Positions 50,356-60,789 of a stretch of 64,000 nucleotides of DNA are shown here, piece by piece. This DNA comes from Ascaphus truei. Lineage: Eukaryota > Chordata > Amphibia > Anura > Ascaphidae. Where the stretch lies: contig CM071568.1 of assembly GCA_036426205.1 (NCBI GenBank), positions 36,505,499 to 36,569,498 of the forward strand, written 5' to 3'. The translations under genes were made by a program, and so were the position numbers. Below the pieces are notes generated by a model. That model had not been told where the DNA came from and did no database searches. It worked only from the letters and a program-made list of their open reading frames with translations. Each line of letters opens with the position of its first letter. Position 1 is the first letter of the stretch.

Positions 50356-50854
50356 ATATTTACATTGTGTCACAGAACAAAACGATCAAATTACTTATAT
50401 ATTTTATTTGTACTTGTATTGTTTTTTGGCTTTTTTTGGCATTTCTGTGGGAAACACAAGCATCAAAACACAAAAACGGTATGTTCTTTATTAAACATTT
50501 GTAATGATTAAACACAATTGTTTGTACCACTGTCCTTACTAAAGATCATTTTATGTGTTTTAAAATACTCAGTTTATTTTAACGTTCACCTAAGAAGTAC
50601 TGTCAGGGTAGCTGTAAATGTAAAAATGTATAGGCACGTTTTAATCCAGAGAATAGTGCACTCCCAATACTGAGAGAACGGCCACAAGTGCTCAGCACCC
50701 ACAGTCCTGTGCAACAGGCCCGACCTCCAACAATCCAACACATAACAGTGGTGGCAGATTTGTGGTCTTTACAAAAACTATCAGCCTGCACAATAAATGT
50801 TTAGTTTGTGTGAAGACCACCGGACTTCCACTCTTACCACTCTTACTATTAGAG
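50355..50854. other. Non-coding stretch before the minisatellite
   Basis: No gene seen. It runs directly into the 40-bp tandem repeat. Confidence 0.4.
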
Positions 50855-51083
50855 GGGCCCCATGGCAGTGCTACGTCACTGGGTGTGGCACTCGAGGGCC
50901 CCATGGCAGTGCTATGTCACCGGGTGTGGCACTCGTGGGGCCCCATGTCAGTGCTACGTCACCGCGTGTGGCACTCGAGGGGCCCATGGCAGTGCTACGT
51001 CACGGGTGTGGCACTCGAGGGGCCCATGGCAGTGCTACGTCACGGGTGTGGCACTCGAGGGGCCCATGGCAGTGCTACGTCAC
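50855..51083. repeat. Minisatellite, 40-bp unit, about 5.5 copies
   Basis: Units of 40-42 bp made of GGCCCCATGGCAGTGCTACG, TCACCGGGTGTGGCACTCG and AGG. The fourth and fifth are almost identical. The sixth stops after CTACGTCAC, exactly where copy C begins. The repeat stays open in several frames, which gives overlapping pseudo-ORFs. Confidence 0.9.
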
Positions 51084-51156
51084 TTCACTTTAAGTACATT
51101 TTCGCTTTACATACATACTCCGGTCCCATTACGTATGTTAATGCGGGGTATGCCTG
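51083..51156 (+). mobile_element. MITE, family 1, truncated at the copy C junction
   Basis: Only the last 74 bp, from CTTCACTTTAAGTACATTTT to GGGGTATGCCTG. The missing part is replaced by the minisatellite. Confidence 0.8.
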
Positions 51157-51740
51157 TATATAAATATATATATATTATTTTTTTAATGGTAAGACCCCCT
51201 AAACTAATAAAACATTTGAACATTTGCATAACTGTGTGTGCCGAAATGAAACAATTTGATCCATTAGGTACACTGTTATCCAGTACTGCAGTTGTTAATT
51301 AAAGTTTTATCCTAGTAATAAATCAAAATGTTTGAAAATGGGTAATTTTATTAAGACGAAAACTGGTTATATTGTAATAAAGGGCATGCAATTTATTGTT
51401 TAGATGAATACAGCTGTTCAATTAAAAATGTTCATTGTTTAAAACCTAATGGATTAATTGACAAACTAGTTTTATTTTTTGACAGAAAAAAAATACCATT
51501 TGACAAAAATAAATGAGCCCATAAATCCTGTTTCAGTTTCTATTATAAAAGAGTTCCATTTTTTTTCTTTTATGGATAATCATGAGCTTTATTTGGAATG
51601 TTTGTGTGGTCTCATTTTCTTTTGTAAATCTCTGACAATGACAAATTATGTTTGCATGCCGCACAAATCTAACTATTTGAGGACAAGTATAAGCATATTT
51701 AGAGAAAGGGCTGAGAGAGTTGCTCAGTGAGTAAGACAGT

Positions 51741-52238
51741 GGCTCAGATGCATCAAGCAGTGATAAGGAAAACTGGAGTTGTTATCTGAAAACGGAGTTG
51801 GTCGGTTTCAATCCGCGCAGATTCATCAACATCCACCATTGGATACATCCCATGGACGTATTTGTAGAATCCAAACCACGGATTCAGCAATCTGTTGACA
51901 GATTCTTAACAATCCTCCACCGGATTACTGAATTAATGGAATGGATTCTACAAATCCGTCCATGGGTTTGCGGAATCTGCAGAGTGTATTGGTAATAATA
52001 AAAAATAAGCAAAACGTAAATCGCCCTTTTTGAGATTGATCCGCTAAAATCTGTGGACCAAAGGAATTGTCCGATTCGCTGCGGATCCAAACCCGCATCC
52101 CAAAATTTGCCCATCTCTAGTTATCTCCAAAAATAACTAAGTGTTTGGTTAACTTGTATTCAAGTTAACCAAAATGTGGTCTAGTTTTTAGAGATAACAA
52201 CTCCCGTTTTCCTTGCCATTGCTTGATGTATCTGGGCC
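51741..52238. mobile_element. Foldback MITE inserted in the SINE, 3-bp duplication
   Basis: A 498-bp element with terminal repeats of about 45 bp: left GGCTCAGATGCATCAAGCAG, right end read inward GGCCCAGATACATCAAGCAA. The AGT target duplication is exact (51,738-51,740 and 52,239-52,241). The interior has a second inverted pair around CCATGGACG and CGTCCATGG. GG...CC ends with a 3-bp duplication resemble Harbinger-type elements. It is non-coding. Confidence 0.75.
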
Positions 52239-52297
52239 AGTGCGTTTTAAAACGACGACAATGAGTTTGAAGCTGGGTGATCCTGGTTCAAAATCCT

Positions 52298-53178
52298 AGG
52301 GTTGATGATGTCATCGCGCTGGGGTCTCTGAGGGTGTTGGATCGTGAGACACATGCAGTGTCTATCTGGGGCTGGTAACGTTGTATCACATACTGGGATA
52401 TACTTATCTGTTGGATTTATCCTATTGTGTCATAGATCTAGTGCTTTCATGCTGCTGAGGTTTATTTTTCAACAGCCTTGGTTTACAGGACATTTTTGAT
52501 GCAGCTAATACATGAGGCAACATTATTCTAAGCATGCTGATTATAACATTTATGTTTCTGATTGAAGTAAGAGCTGTTTCTTAGGTCACCAATTGATGTA
52601 GTTATACAGGATTACAGATGTACTATTTAGCAATTGTGTAGTCAGGTCTCCACTATTCGTGCTGTGTTGCCTACTGCACATACCCACGTATATATTTGTG
52701 ATATACTGAGAATTTATGCTGTTACATTGTGGTTTATATGTCATCTGATATCTGGTATACTGTACTATGTGCCTCTTAGGTGATTACACCAACAGGGGAT
52801 TTTTTTCCACTGCGTACCAACCACTGCATTTATTAACTGGTGTATGTTGAGGATAATAATCCTATTATTTGGGTCTTATCTCATCAATTGACTTACACCA
52901 GACAGGTCTCGATTCAACACCCCATAGGGGATTTTAGTATTTGTTCGTTTTATAATTTTAAATCGTCGCGGTTGTCATAATTAATAAATATTTTTTATTT
53001 TTTGAATTATTGTTTTTTGTGAGCTCTGACTCACTCTAGTGTGTCACTAGGTAGGGGGTGATTCTACCTCATATAGTGGGACAATTGGTATCCCAGGCTA
53101 ATTTAGCTATTAATATTACTTTGAGTGCAGTTAACTGGGTTCTTTTCGTTAATCTTAGAGTTAACGTGTTGTGCTATA
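52298..53178. mobile_element. Unclassified 881-bp insertion with 10-bp target duplication
   Basis: Flanked by TCAAAATCCT at 52,288-52,297 and 53,179-53,188, so the insertion boundaries inside the SINE are clear. The interior is AT-rich and non-coding, and contains AATAAA near 52,980. I see no terminal inverted repeat and no TG...CA ends. A duplication of about 10 bp would suit a LINE-driven or other non-LTR insertion, but the class is open. Confidence 0.6.
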
Positions 53179-54731
53179 TCAAAATCCTGGTGCCAGCTCA
53201 TTGTGAACTTGGGCAAATCATTATCTCCCTATGCCTCAGGCACAAAAAATAGATTGTAAGCTCTATGGGACAGGGACTCGTGTCTACAAAAATATTATAT
53301 GCCGCACTACGCACTATAATTAATATTTTAAATTATACATATAAAGAATTGATTTGTAGAGTGTCCAATATATAAAAACTAGCATTTTATTAAAAGTGCT
53401 GATGTTAATTGTTAATCCCTTCACTGCCGGATGACTTGCAATACACTGTAGTTCTGTTGACAATGAAGTAGCCAATTTGCTTTTGTGCTGATGATTTCAG
53501 AGCAAGGCCACATATACAGTATTAATATCGTATCGTCATATCTAAAAATGGCTTTTTATCAGTCCACATCCATTCCTCAATGATTACAACGCGAACAACT
53601 TTGAAACAAAGTAAATATATAAATGCATACATAAAACATGTTGGTCATAAAAGGCGTTGGTTTTTACCCGCTAAAGTAGGACTTGTATATATATGATAGT
53701 TTTGATAATGATGTTGCAGACACATTTGTTTTCATCAGTACAGTAGTTTTGGTAGATTATAGATATAGAATAAAAAAATATAGTCAAAAATGAAAATCTA
53801 ACACACACAATAAGGGAGACATCGGTTGTAATATGTACAGTTTGGCCACAGCTGCATGTACATTTTTAAACATGTAAGTTTAGCCAATTATTTGTATGAT
53901 TCCAACATATTACGTGAAGGAGGACAATAATGAATTCTCGGCATAACTAATTATCCATGACGAACAGGCCTATAAATCAATGCCCAAGTTGCAGGAGTTC
54001 AAATCTTTAACCCTGTCCGGAAATTAATTGAAATATATCCCCCTATTATGTCAGTGTTTGTCAACCACGGTGGCTGCTCAGCGAGAACCTCCTATGCTGC
54101 CTGGAGATGGGGAGGCTGTGATCCACCACTTCTCACTCAGCCTGGCTCAGAGGAGAGAGAGAATTCTCTTCATCTCCAGTCAGGGTTGGGCACACGTGCT
54201 GAGCAGCTGAAATGTTTGAGGTGTGTGAGATTGTGACAGGAAAGAGGGAAGGTGTGAGGGCTTTGTGTGGGGAGGTGATTAAGGTGGCTTTGTGTGTGGG
54301 TGTGTGTGATGACTTTATGTGGGGAGGTTGAGGGAGGCTAGTGCATTTGTGGCAGGGAAAAATATGTGGTGTAAATAAGTAGAGGGGAGATAATTTGGTG
54401 CTGAAGATTAAGAAAGAAGGTGAGTATACTGTGTGAGAAGTGGAGATAAATGTGGTGTGTGTGTGTGTGTTTTGAGTAAAAGGGTGAGTATAGTGTGTGA
54501 GGGTCAATTGGGTGTTAGTAAGAAGAGGCTGGGTAAGGGTGAGGGTAGGGTGTGTGCTTGTGTAAATAGATTTGAGTATGTACTGTATGTGTAGCAGCAT
54601 AAAGGGGAAGAGTGAGATCTGAAGAGCAGGGATGCCCAGATATTTAAAAAAAAATCTGATTGGGGTGCTGTAGGAGACAAGTACAGAGGTATGACTAGGA
54701 AGACATATATTGGGGAAAATAGACCTTGACT

Positions 54732-54737
54732 TTTATT
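54732..54737 (-). promoter_or_regulatory. Candidate polyadenylation signal of the minus-strand coding-like segment
   Basis: AATAAA on the minus strand, about 350 bases after the stop codon of the coding-like segment at 55,085-55,460. It is conserved in arms A (18,815-18,820) and B (30,408-30,413). Confidence 0.35.
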
Positions 54738-55084
54738 TAGCCCGTATCTTCAAACAATACCGCTTTAAGGCAGCATACAAATAAACAAAGATCCTATCGC
54801 TTTGTAAGGACTAACTCACTCTCCCAGTCCTCTATCTGAGAGACTTTGCAGCACGTATTGAGTCTGTAAAACTCCTTTCAAGAGCCTCTGAGCTCTGCGC
54901 CGAGACGCCTTCTGAGATAGTCCAAGCTCTACACTGAGAAGGAAGGCCTTCTTTTGAGGCTCCTCCTACTTCAAGGCAGCAATAACTTTATCCGAGCAGC
55001 TCTGTTACTTGACCATGCCATTAATAATAGCATTCACCGTCTTCAGGTCAGTCGTCAGGTCTTTGAAGGCAATATGTAAGCCAC

Positions 55085-55460
55085 ATGTTCAACCCAGTCC
55101 CACAGTCAAATGTGAGTGTGAGTAGACCACTTTGTAGCTTCTATCTCCTTTTTTCAATCGTTCACAGAGGAGATCACAGTCATGCCTGGCCTTTTGCAGT
55201 TCAACTTCAAGGTTGGTCAAGGAATAGTCCCTTATTGGTTCTGGCTCTACTTCCCTGGTATTGTGTGTTGAGGGGTTCTCACTGTCAGAACCAGACTGAA
55301 TCTTCTTCGGGGTACACGACTTCTGTCTTGGTCCTTCTGGAGATTTTGTCAGTCCTGAGACAAATCTTCCATTCACTATAGGCTGCAGGACATCTCGGCC
55401 GCCCTGACAACTTCCATGGTAAGCTGAGAACCTCTTTTCCCTCCCTGCCTTTTTCCATCA
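55085..55460 (-). CDS. Coding-like segment, unidentified, part 2
   Basis: On the minus strand an open frame of more than 110 codons runs from just after a stop near 55,460 to TGA at about 55,086. It includes GRFVSGLTKSPEGPRQKS, EVEPEPIRDYSLTNLEVE, then LQKARHDCDLLCERLKKGDR and ends with SHSHLTVGLG. The LTNLEVELQKARHDCDLLC part looks like a short coiled coil. There is no ATG in frame at the start, so it would be an exon or a frameshifted continuation. The same segment occurs in arm A (about 19,100-19,500) and arm B (about 29,720-30,045). I do not recognise the protein. It could be the ORF1-like protein of a transposon or a captured host exon. Confidence 0.4.
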
Positions 55461-55690
55461 TGGATACTGGGGTCTCCTTCTTTGAAATTTCAGCAGTTTT
55501 ACTGCAAAATTCCAGTCCTCAAGGGCCGCAAACAGGCCAGGTTTTCAGGATATCCCTACTTCAGCACAACTGGCTCAATTAGGGGCTCAAAATGACTGAG
55601 CCACACCATGGTATACACCTTGCTTTTCTTGCAGTTCAATTAGCTGGCGGAAATATTTGGCTTTCAGCTAGTCCTGCTCTTGCTCTACCA

Positions 55691-55855
55691 CTAATATTCG
55701 TGGTCAGGGAGACCTGTCTTTTTGGGGCATACAGAGTTCAAGCTGCTCCACTGTTCTAGCATTTTTTTGTGGGTGCGTTGCATTTTGGGGGCCACATAAG
55801 AGATATCTTCATCCTCATCCATATCCTCATAGGACCAGAAGGAATACTCTTCCAT
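55691..55855 (-). CDS. Coding-like segment, unidentified, part 1
   Basis: A 54-codon minus-strand frame from ATG at 55,853-55,855 to TAG at 55,691-55,693. It begins MEEYSFWSYEDMDEDEDI, a strongly acidic start, then has PKMQRTHKKMLEQWSSLN and ends KKTGLPDHEY. It lies about 230 bases upstream of part 2 on the same strand, separated by the palindromic repeat at 55,530-55,620. Arm A keeps the same sequence with indels; arm B is more altered. The composition strongly suggests coding origin. I do not recognise the family. Confidence 0.4.
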   Translation of the reverse strand: MEEYSFWSYEDMDEDEDISYVAPKMQRTHKKMLEQWSSLNSVCPKKTGLPDHEY

Positions 55856-58545
55856 GTTGCACCGTGTTAACCACTAGCCGGTCGGTTGGAACAGCAAAAT
55901 TTTTGAGGCGCCAAATGTTGCTGCTCTTTGTGACCACCTAGCCTTCTTAGTGGCCAAAAATGGATGTGGAGGATGGCATCAGCAGCAGAGAAGGAGGGGT
56001 GCAGTGGCAGCTACGGTAGCAGCAGAGGTGGAGGAGGGGGAGGCAGAAGATGAAAGATGAGGGAGATAGAGAATGGGGCGGGTGAAGGAGAAAGAGAGAG
56101 AAAGAGATAATGGGAGAGAGAGAAAAATTGGGAGAGAGAAGGGTGTATGATGTGCATTTCTTCTAGTACATATCCTGTAAAAAGGGAAAGTTAATTGAGG
56201 GGCGGGGGTGTGCTAAGCTAAAGGTTTGCTTAGGGTGCCCTGCTTTCAAGACATAGCTCGGGCATCTGAATTTCTGCATATATTGTCAGGCAACCAGTTG
56301 GCAAGCAACTTACAAACATTCAGTGGCTGCTCTCTCTTTGAAATAATTAATGCATAATGTATTTATTAGAAAATCTTAGTCAGATCATAATGTTTTCATT
56401 CTCCCTTGTGCAAGAGAACAAGTGACATACTGTACTGTAGATATACTTACAAAATATTTTGACAATAATTCCAATAAATTGGGCCAAAAATACTTTAATA
56501 AGAAGTAATTTATTGTTTAACAACATTTATAAGTAAACATTCTCACTAAACTTAATTTATTGCAAAGCACTGATTCAACTCAACATCATTTTCATGTTTT
56601 TAATTAAATAATATACAATTCACAAGATTGCCAGCAAATGTCTTTTGGTTTGCATCAGAGAGTGCTTCCAAAATGTTCTTTTTGTTGTTTTATATTTTGC
56701 ATAACTCTTTGCTGAATGTAAGGTGAATATTTAATTGGAGCAAAGTCACAAAGGAGTTACTCACCAGTTTCTACTGAGGTAATTAATGTAAGTAATGAAA
56801 ATGTGTGGATGTGTGAAGTTCAGAATTTCCCTTAAATATTTTAAGTAATTCACAACAGAGACACATTTTATAAACTCTTAAATACCACTCCCCCATGTTT
56901 TCCTCCCTTTCAGAAATGACACATTTGCAAAGTGTTTGCAGTGATTTTTTGGACAAAAGCTTTGTTATCCGGCATGTGGCAGACATGAGAGGTGCTGGAG
57001 ACGCAAAAATTCCAGTAAACTGAGATTTATAGTGTACCATAACATAGTTGTAGAATTAAGTAGAAATAGCCATGTTAGTGTTAGTTCAGTTGGGATAGTG
57101 CACATGTAGAACACATTTTTAAATAATTACAATACATTATATCCTATAAAGTATTAAATAGTACAGTATACAAGTACTCAGCAACCAAGTAATAATACTA
57201 ATATAAAAGTGTTAAAAACATCCGACCGCACTCGGAAATACTCTGAGCTATTGTATCTGGAGGTGCCGGATAGCATGGGGATTGATTCCAGTTACTAAAT
57301 TGAAGATTTGTATAGGGATATATCAGAAATGCCTGATACTAAAGCTTGACGGTTGGTAAAATGCTGAATAACACAGATGTTACTGTACTTCCTTATAGCT
57401 TTCCAGCTTCAGATTATGATCTTCTGTTCTAACACTTCTCTTTGACTGAAATATGCTTCCGTTCTGAACCTTGTTGAATTCCTTCATATATTTGATCGTT
57501 TCAATTAGATCTCCCGTCTCCAACAAGCAAAAAAAAATTGAGGTCCATTAGTCTTTCATGATACAGTGCACATTTTATGGATGTACAGTAGCCTTTACTA
57601 ACCGTTCTTTGCACAATCAATAAATTATTGATGTCCTTATGGAGCTTGATATAAAGTTTTGGTGAAACACCAAAGTAATGTAGGTGGAAAAATATTAGTG
57701 CCACACCAACTTAATTTACTGGCCAACACAGGCATATACTGTATGAACATAGTGCACAGAAGTATAATACATAGACTGCCTGTAGCAGATACGTACATTA
57801 CAATGCTATAGGCAACAATATATGTACTGTGCGATAATATTTAGGGGAGGATACATACCATATACCCTATTGTTCTCTGACTAACAAAGTATATATTTGT
57901 GAAACTATTTATATGTAATAGTTAATTATAATTCGATAATCAAGGTCAGTGATAATACAATATGTAAAACAATTGTTATTTTTGATTGTTTTTGATTGTA
58001 AGAACACTATAACTGTAGCTCTTTGGCTAAATGTGTATTAATGAACCTGTAAAAATAAACCATTACATAACTAAATTAGGCATAAATGAGACCCGACTTC
58101 AAAACTGTGGTGAGATTCGATCAAAAGCAATATTTATCAAAGCAAAATCTCTAATTGTTTACGAAAGGAGTTTATCATTTGATAATTCTGGTGCAATTCG
58201 TTTTTTCACCAGTTATGCTGGCAGAATACTTTGAAACATAAACCCATAAATGTACAGCAAAATATAACTTTATTTAACTCAAGTTAATGATATAGCAGGA
58301 AATGCTAGCGATGGGCAAATTAGTGAAAATACACTCAGTGGATATTTTGCAGTTTTATTTTAACAAAATCCAATCCGCAAACAGAAATCTGATAGTGGAT
58401 TGGATTGGAAAAAATTATGCGGTTTCTATCGAATACTAAACAACAAAAAAAGGTAGCGCTAATAGAATAACCTGGTAATGGCCCGCAGCCTGGGATATAA
58501 CTCCGACACCCACGGTCAGAAAAGATAGAAGCAAAACATGTTATA

Positions 58546-58900
58546 TCTATGGCGCTGGGCACCAAGTAACACCAAATAAAGGATCACCAAAATAAAGGAT
58601 ATAAAGCAGCCTGATGGAAGTAGATGTCCACTAGAGCCCTCCTCGTGTTGGCAGTCAAATCATATAGAAAAAAAAAATTAGAAACAAACATAGTGTAATA
58701 CAATAAATGACATAAACACACAATTGAAACCACTAACAAACACTTTTTTTTTCCTATATGATTTGACCGCCAACACCAGGAGGGCTCTAGTGGACATCTA
58801 CTTCCATCAGGCTGCTTTATATCCTTTATTTTGGTGATCATTTATTAGGTGTTACTTGGGGCCCAGCGCCATAGATATAACATGTTTTGCTTCTATCGAA
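58546..58900. repeat. Long hairpin 1 (foldback) in copy C
   Basis: Arms of about 140 bp: left with AAGTAGATGTCCACTAGAGC and GCCCTCCTCGTGTTGGCAG, right with CCAACACCAGGAGGGCTCTA and GTGGACATCTACTTCC. The loop of about 60 bp is AT-rich. Counterparts lie near 22,690-23,055 and 26,230-26,530. It is a non-coding, MITE-like structure. Confidence 0.75.
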
Positions 58901-59628
58901 TACGCCATAATTTTAGATCAGAAGGAATTTCACAAAATCTGTCTACTGTATGTGTATTTTGTGAAATCTGCAATTGAATTAATGTCTAGGCCATGAAATA
59001 TGGGAGGGGGGGTGGAGGGAAGAGAGAGACCTATTTTAGGTGGTCCCAAGCATTATATATATTCCCTCAAACCTTCCTCCAAAAGATTTATGGAGAGGCA
59101 CCTGTGATCAAAAAGGAGCACACCTTAGATACCCGCTAAGGGAATATGCAAAGTATACTGAATTTAAACGACTCGCACCCATTACAAGACTTCCATAAGA
59201 CCTTCACTGACAAGCCTAATGCACCTTGTGAGGAAGAGGGTACTAGTGTCAGACCAAACAGGATCAGAACTCACTGAACATCTGCAATTCAGGATGAATA
59301 CACAAACAGCTGTCCGTGAGTACCAGTGGATTTTTCCTGTTGTTGGCTTACTGCCTATGGAAAATACACAGAATTGACCTAGAGTAGCTGGTTGTTATTT
59401 GACTCCACGGGTTTCCCCTTCATTGTGGGATACCCTTTGGCTTCTATTCCAGTGCTTTAGTCATTTGGTCATTTATACAGCTTATGATTATATTGCATCC
59501 TACAAGTTATTACAAAAGGATTTAGAAGATGTTCATTTGATATTTTGGACTTTGATCAGTTCCTGTTACATCACAGGGGGATTCGTTTCTCCATTACACA
59601 TCTGCAATTCAGGGCAGCCGTTCTAGCA

Positions 59629-59945
59629 GTGAGCTACAGATGCAGCAATCAGTATCCGATCACTTGCCTGGGTAAAAACTATGGCATCTCACAGTAAATG
59701 CCACAACATTTCTGTGAGATTCCGCTGCCAGACTAATGGCCCATCGGATTAACACAGCGGGGGGTCCCTGCATTCCCATTCAGTTTGAATGGGACTGCAG
59801 GGACGCCCCGCAGTGTTAATCCGATGGGCCATTAGTCTGGCTGCAGAAATCTCACAGAAATGTTGCAGTTTATTGGGAGATTGCCCCAGATTTTCCCAGG
59901 AAAGCGATCTAATACTGGTGGCTGCATCTGTAAACCAGCTGCTGG
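59629..59945. repeat. Long hairpin 2 with a 3-base loop
   Basis: Two arms of about 155 bp meeting at the loop GTT (59,783-59,785) between CCCATTCA and TGAATGGG. The inner about 70 bp of each arm is nearly perfect (AATGGCCCATCGGATTAACA against its complement). Counterparts centre near 23,950 (A) and 25,300 (B). With almost no loop this should readily extrude as a cruciform. Confidence 0.8.
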
Positions 59946-60238
59946 GTATTTTAACTGTCACAGCATAATTGTGAGCTCCACTGTTCACACCTGTAGCTAA
60001 TCTCTTAGGGATCTTAAATGTGCTCCTTTTTGTGCACAAAACACATTGAACTGACAACCAGGAAGTGGAAGTGTTCTGCTTTTAAAGGACGTCAGGTGGC
60101 TACAGGTGTGAGCAGTGAACAGTAGAGCTCAAAAGTTTTCTGTGACAGTGAAGCTACCCAACTTTGCAGCCAGAAGACTTTAATAAATAACCATATAACC
60201 TCAAACATTGCCAGCTAATGTATTTTTAGAAATATAAT

Positions 60239-60540
60239 CAGTGTTGCCACCTCTCCGGGTTTGACCCGGAGACTCTGGGTTTTGGGCACTTCCAGGCTTC
60301 GGGTTTAGCTTGTCAATCTCTGGGTGGCGGCATGGTGTGGCGACGTCTCCGACATCCTGCGGCATTCTCCTGCAATTCCCCCTCCAACAGCACTGAACAT
60401 GGCTGTGTGGTGTCAAATGACGGCATGTTGCCATGACAACAGGACAGTACGTGACATCAGGACGCTATGCGACTTTCCGTTGTCATGGCAACGCAGTGTC
60501 ATTTGATACCACACAGCCATGTTCACTGCAGTTGGAGGGG
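60239..60540. mobile_element. hAT-like foldback element, incomplete, at the right end of copy C
   Basis: Starts CAGTGTTGCCACCTCTCCGG. The left arm part 60,368-60,440 and right arm 60,479-60,540 are inverted copies (CCATGACAAC / GTTGTCATGG cores) around a 38-bp spacer. The outer right half present in arms A/B is missing; after about 60,540 the sequence changes. Confidence 0.65.
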
Positions 60541-60789
60541 AAGTTGCATGAGGATGAGCTAAAAAAGGAGCACACCTTAGCTATGTTAATGGTATATGCA
60601 AAGTATTGTATGTCTGCAGCCATGTTTGAAGTAGCCAGGTTAACGTAGAATGTTAGTGCTGAAGTTTAAAAGTAAGTTCAAAAGGAGTGAACAAGTGGAC
60701 AACACCAACTGGTCCTGATTCTTGCAGTTGATCTACGCTGGAAAGAAGGATTTTATCTATCCCAGACTGCACACCTCAGCACTTAACTA
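60541..60789. other. Junction between copy C and the LINE
   Basis: Non-coding. The part at 60,561-60,610 resembles 59,109-59,168 within copy C (AAAAAGGAGCACACCTTAG and TATGCAAAGTAT). Confidence 0.5.

Larger units (their letters stand above)
51690..53335 (+). mobile_element. tRNA-derived SINE split by two later insertions
   Basis: An A-box-like GCTCAGTGAGTAAG (51,722-51,735) and a B-box-like GGTTCAAAATCC (52,285-52,296) belong to one tRNA-like head once the foldback at 51,741-52,238 is removed. The CORE and tail (TTGTGAACTTGGGCAAATCA, then AGATTGTAAGCTC, GGGACAGGGACT) resume at 53,189 after an 881-bp insertion. The tail matches the SINE at 7,862. The same composite is present in arms A and B. 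Confidence 0.7.
51083..60560 (+). repeat. Copy C, third copy of the long repeat
   Basis: A direct copy of arm A from about 15,110 to the palindrome centre, and an inverted match to arm B. The left edge cuts a family-1 MITE at its middle, next to the minisatellite. The right edge lies just after a small foldback (60,368-60,540). Unlike A and B it does not turn around but continues into different sequence and an L2-type LINE. It contains nested SINE, foldback and hairpin elements and a coding-like segment on the minus strand. Confidence 0.9.

Noticed and set aside
50762..51302. Three overlapping plus-strand frames of 98-146 codons
   Set aside because: They are translations of the 40-bp tandem repeat in different frames, continuing into the MITE fragment.
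51720..52297. A tRNA gene
   Set aside because: A- and B-box-like motifs are present, but they belong to a SINE head interrupted by a 498-bp insertion. No cloverleaf with an acceptor stem is present.
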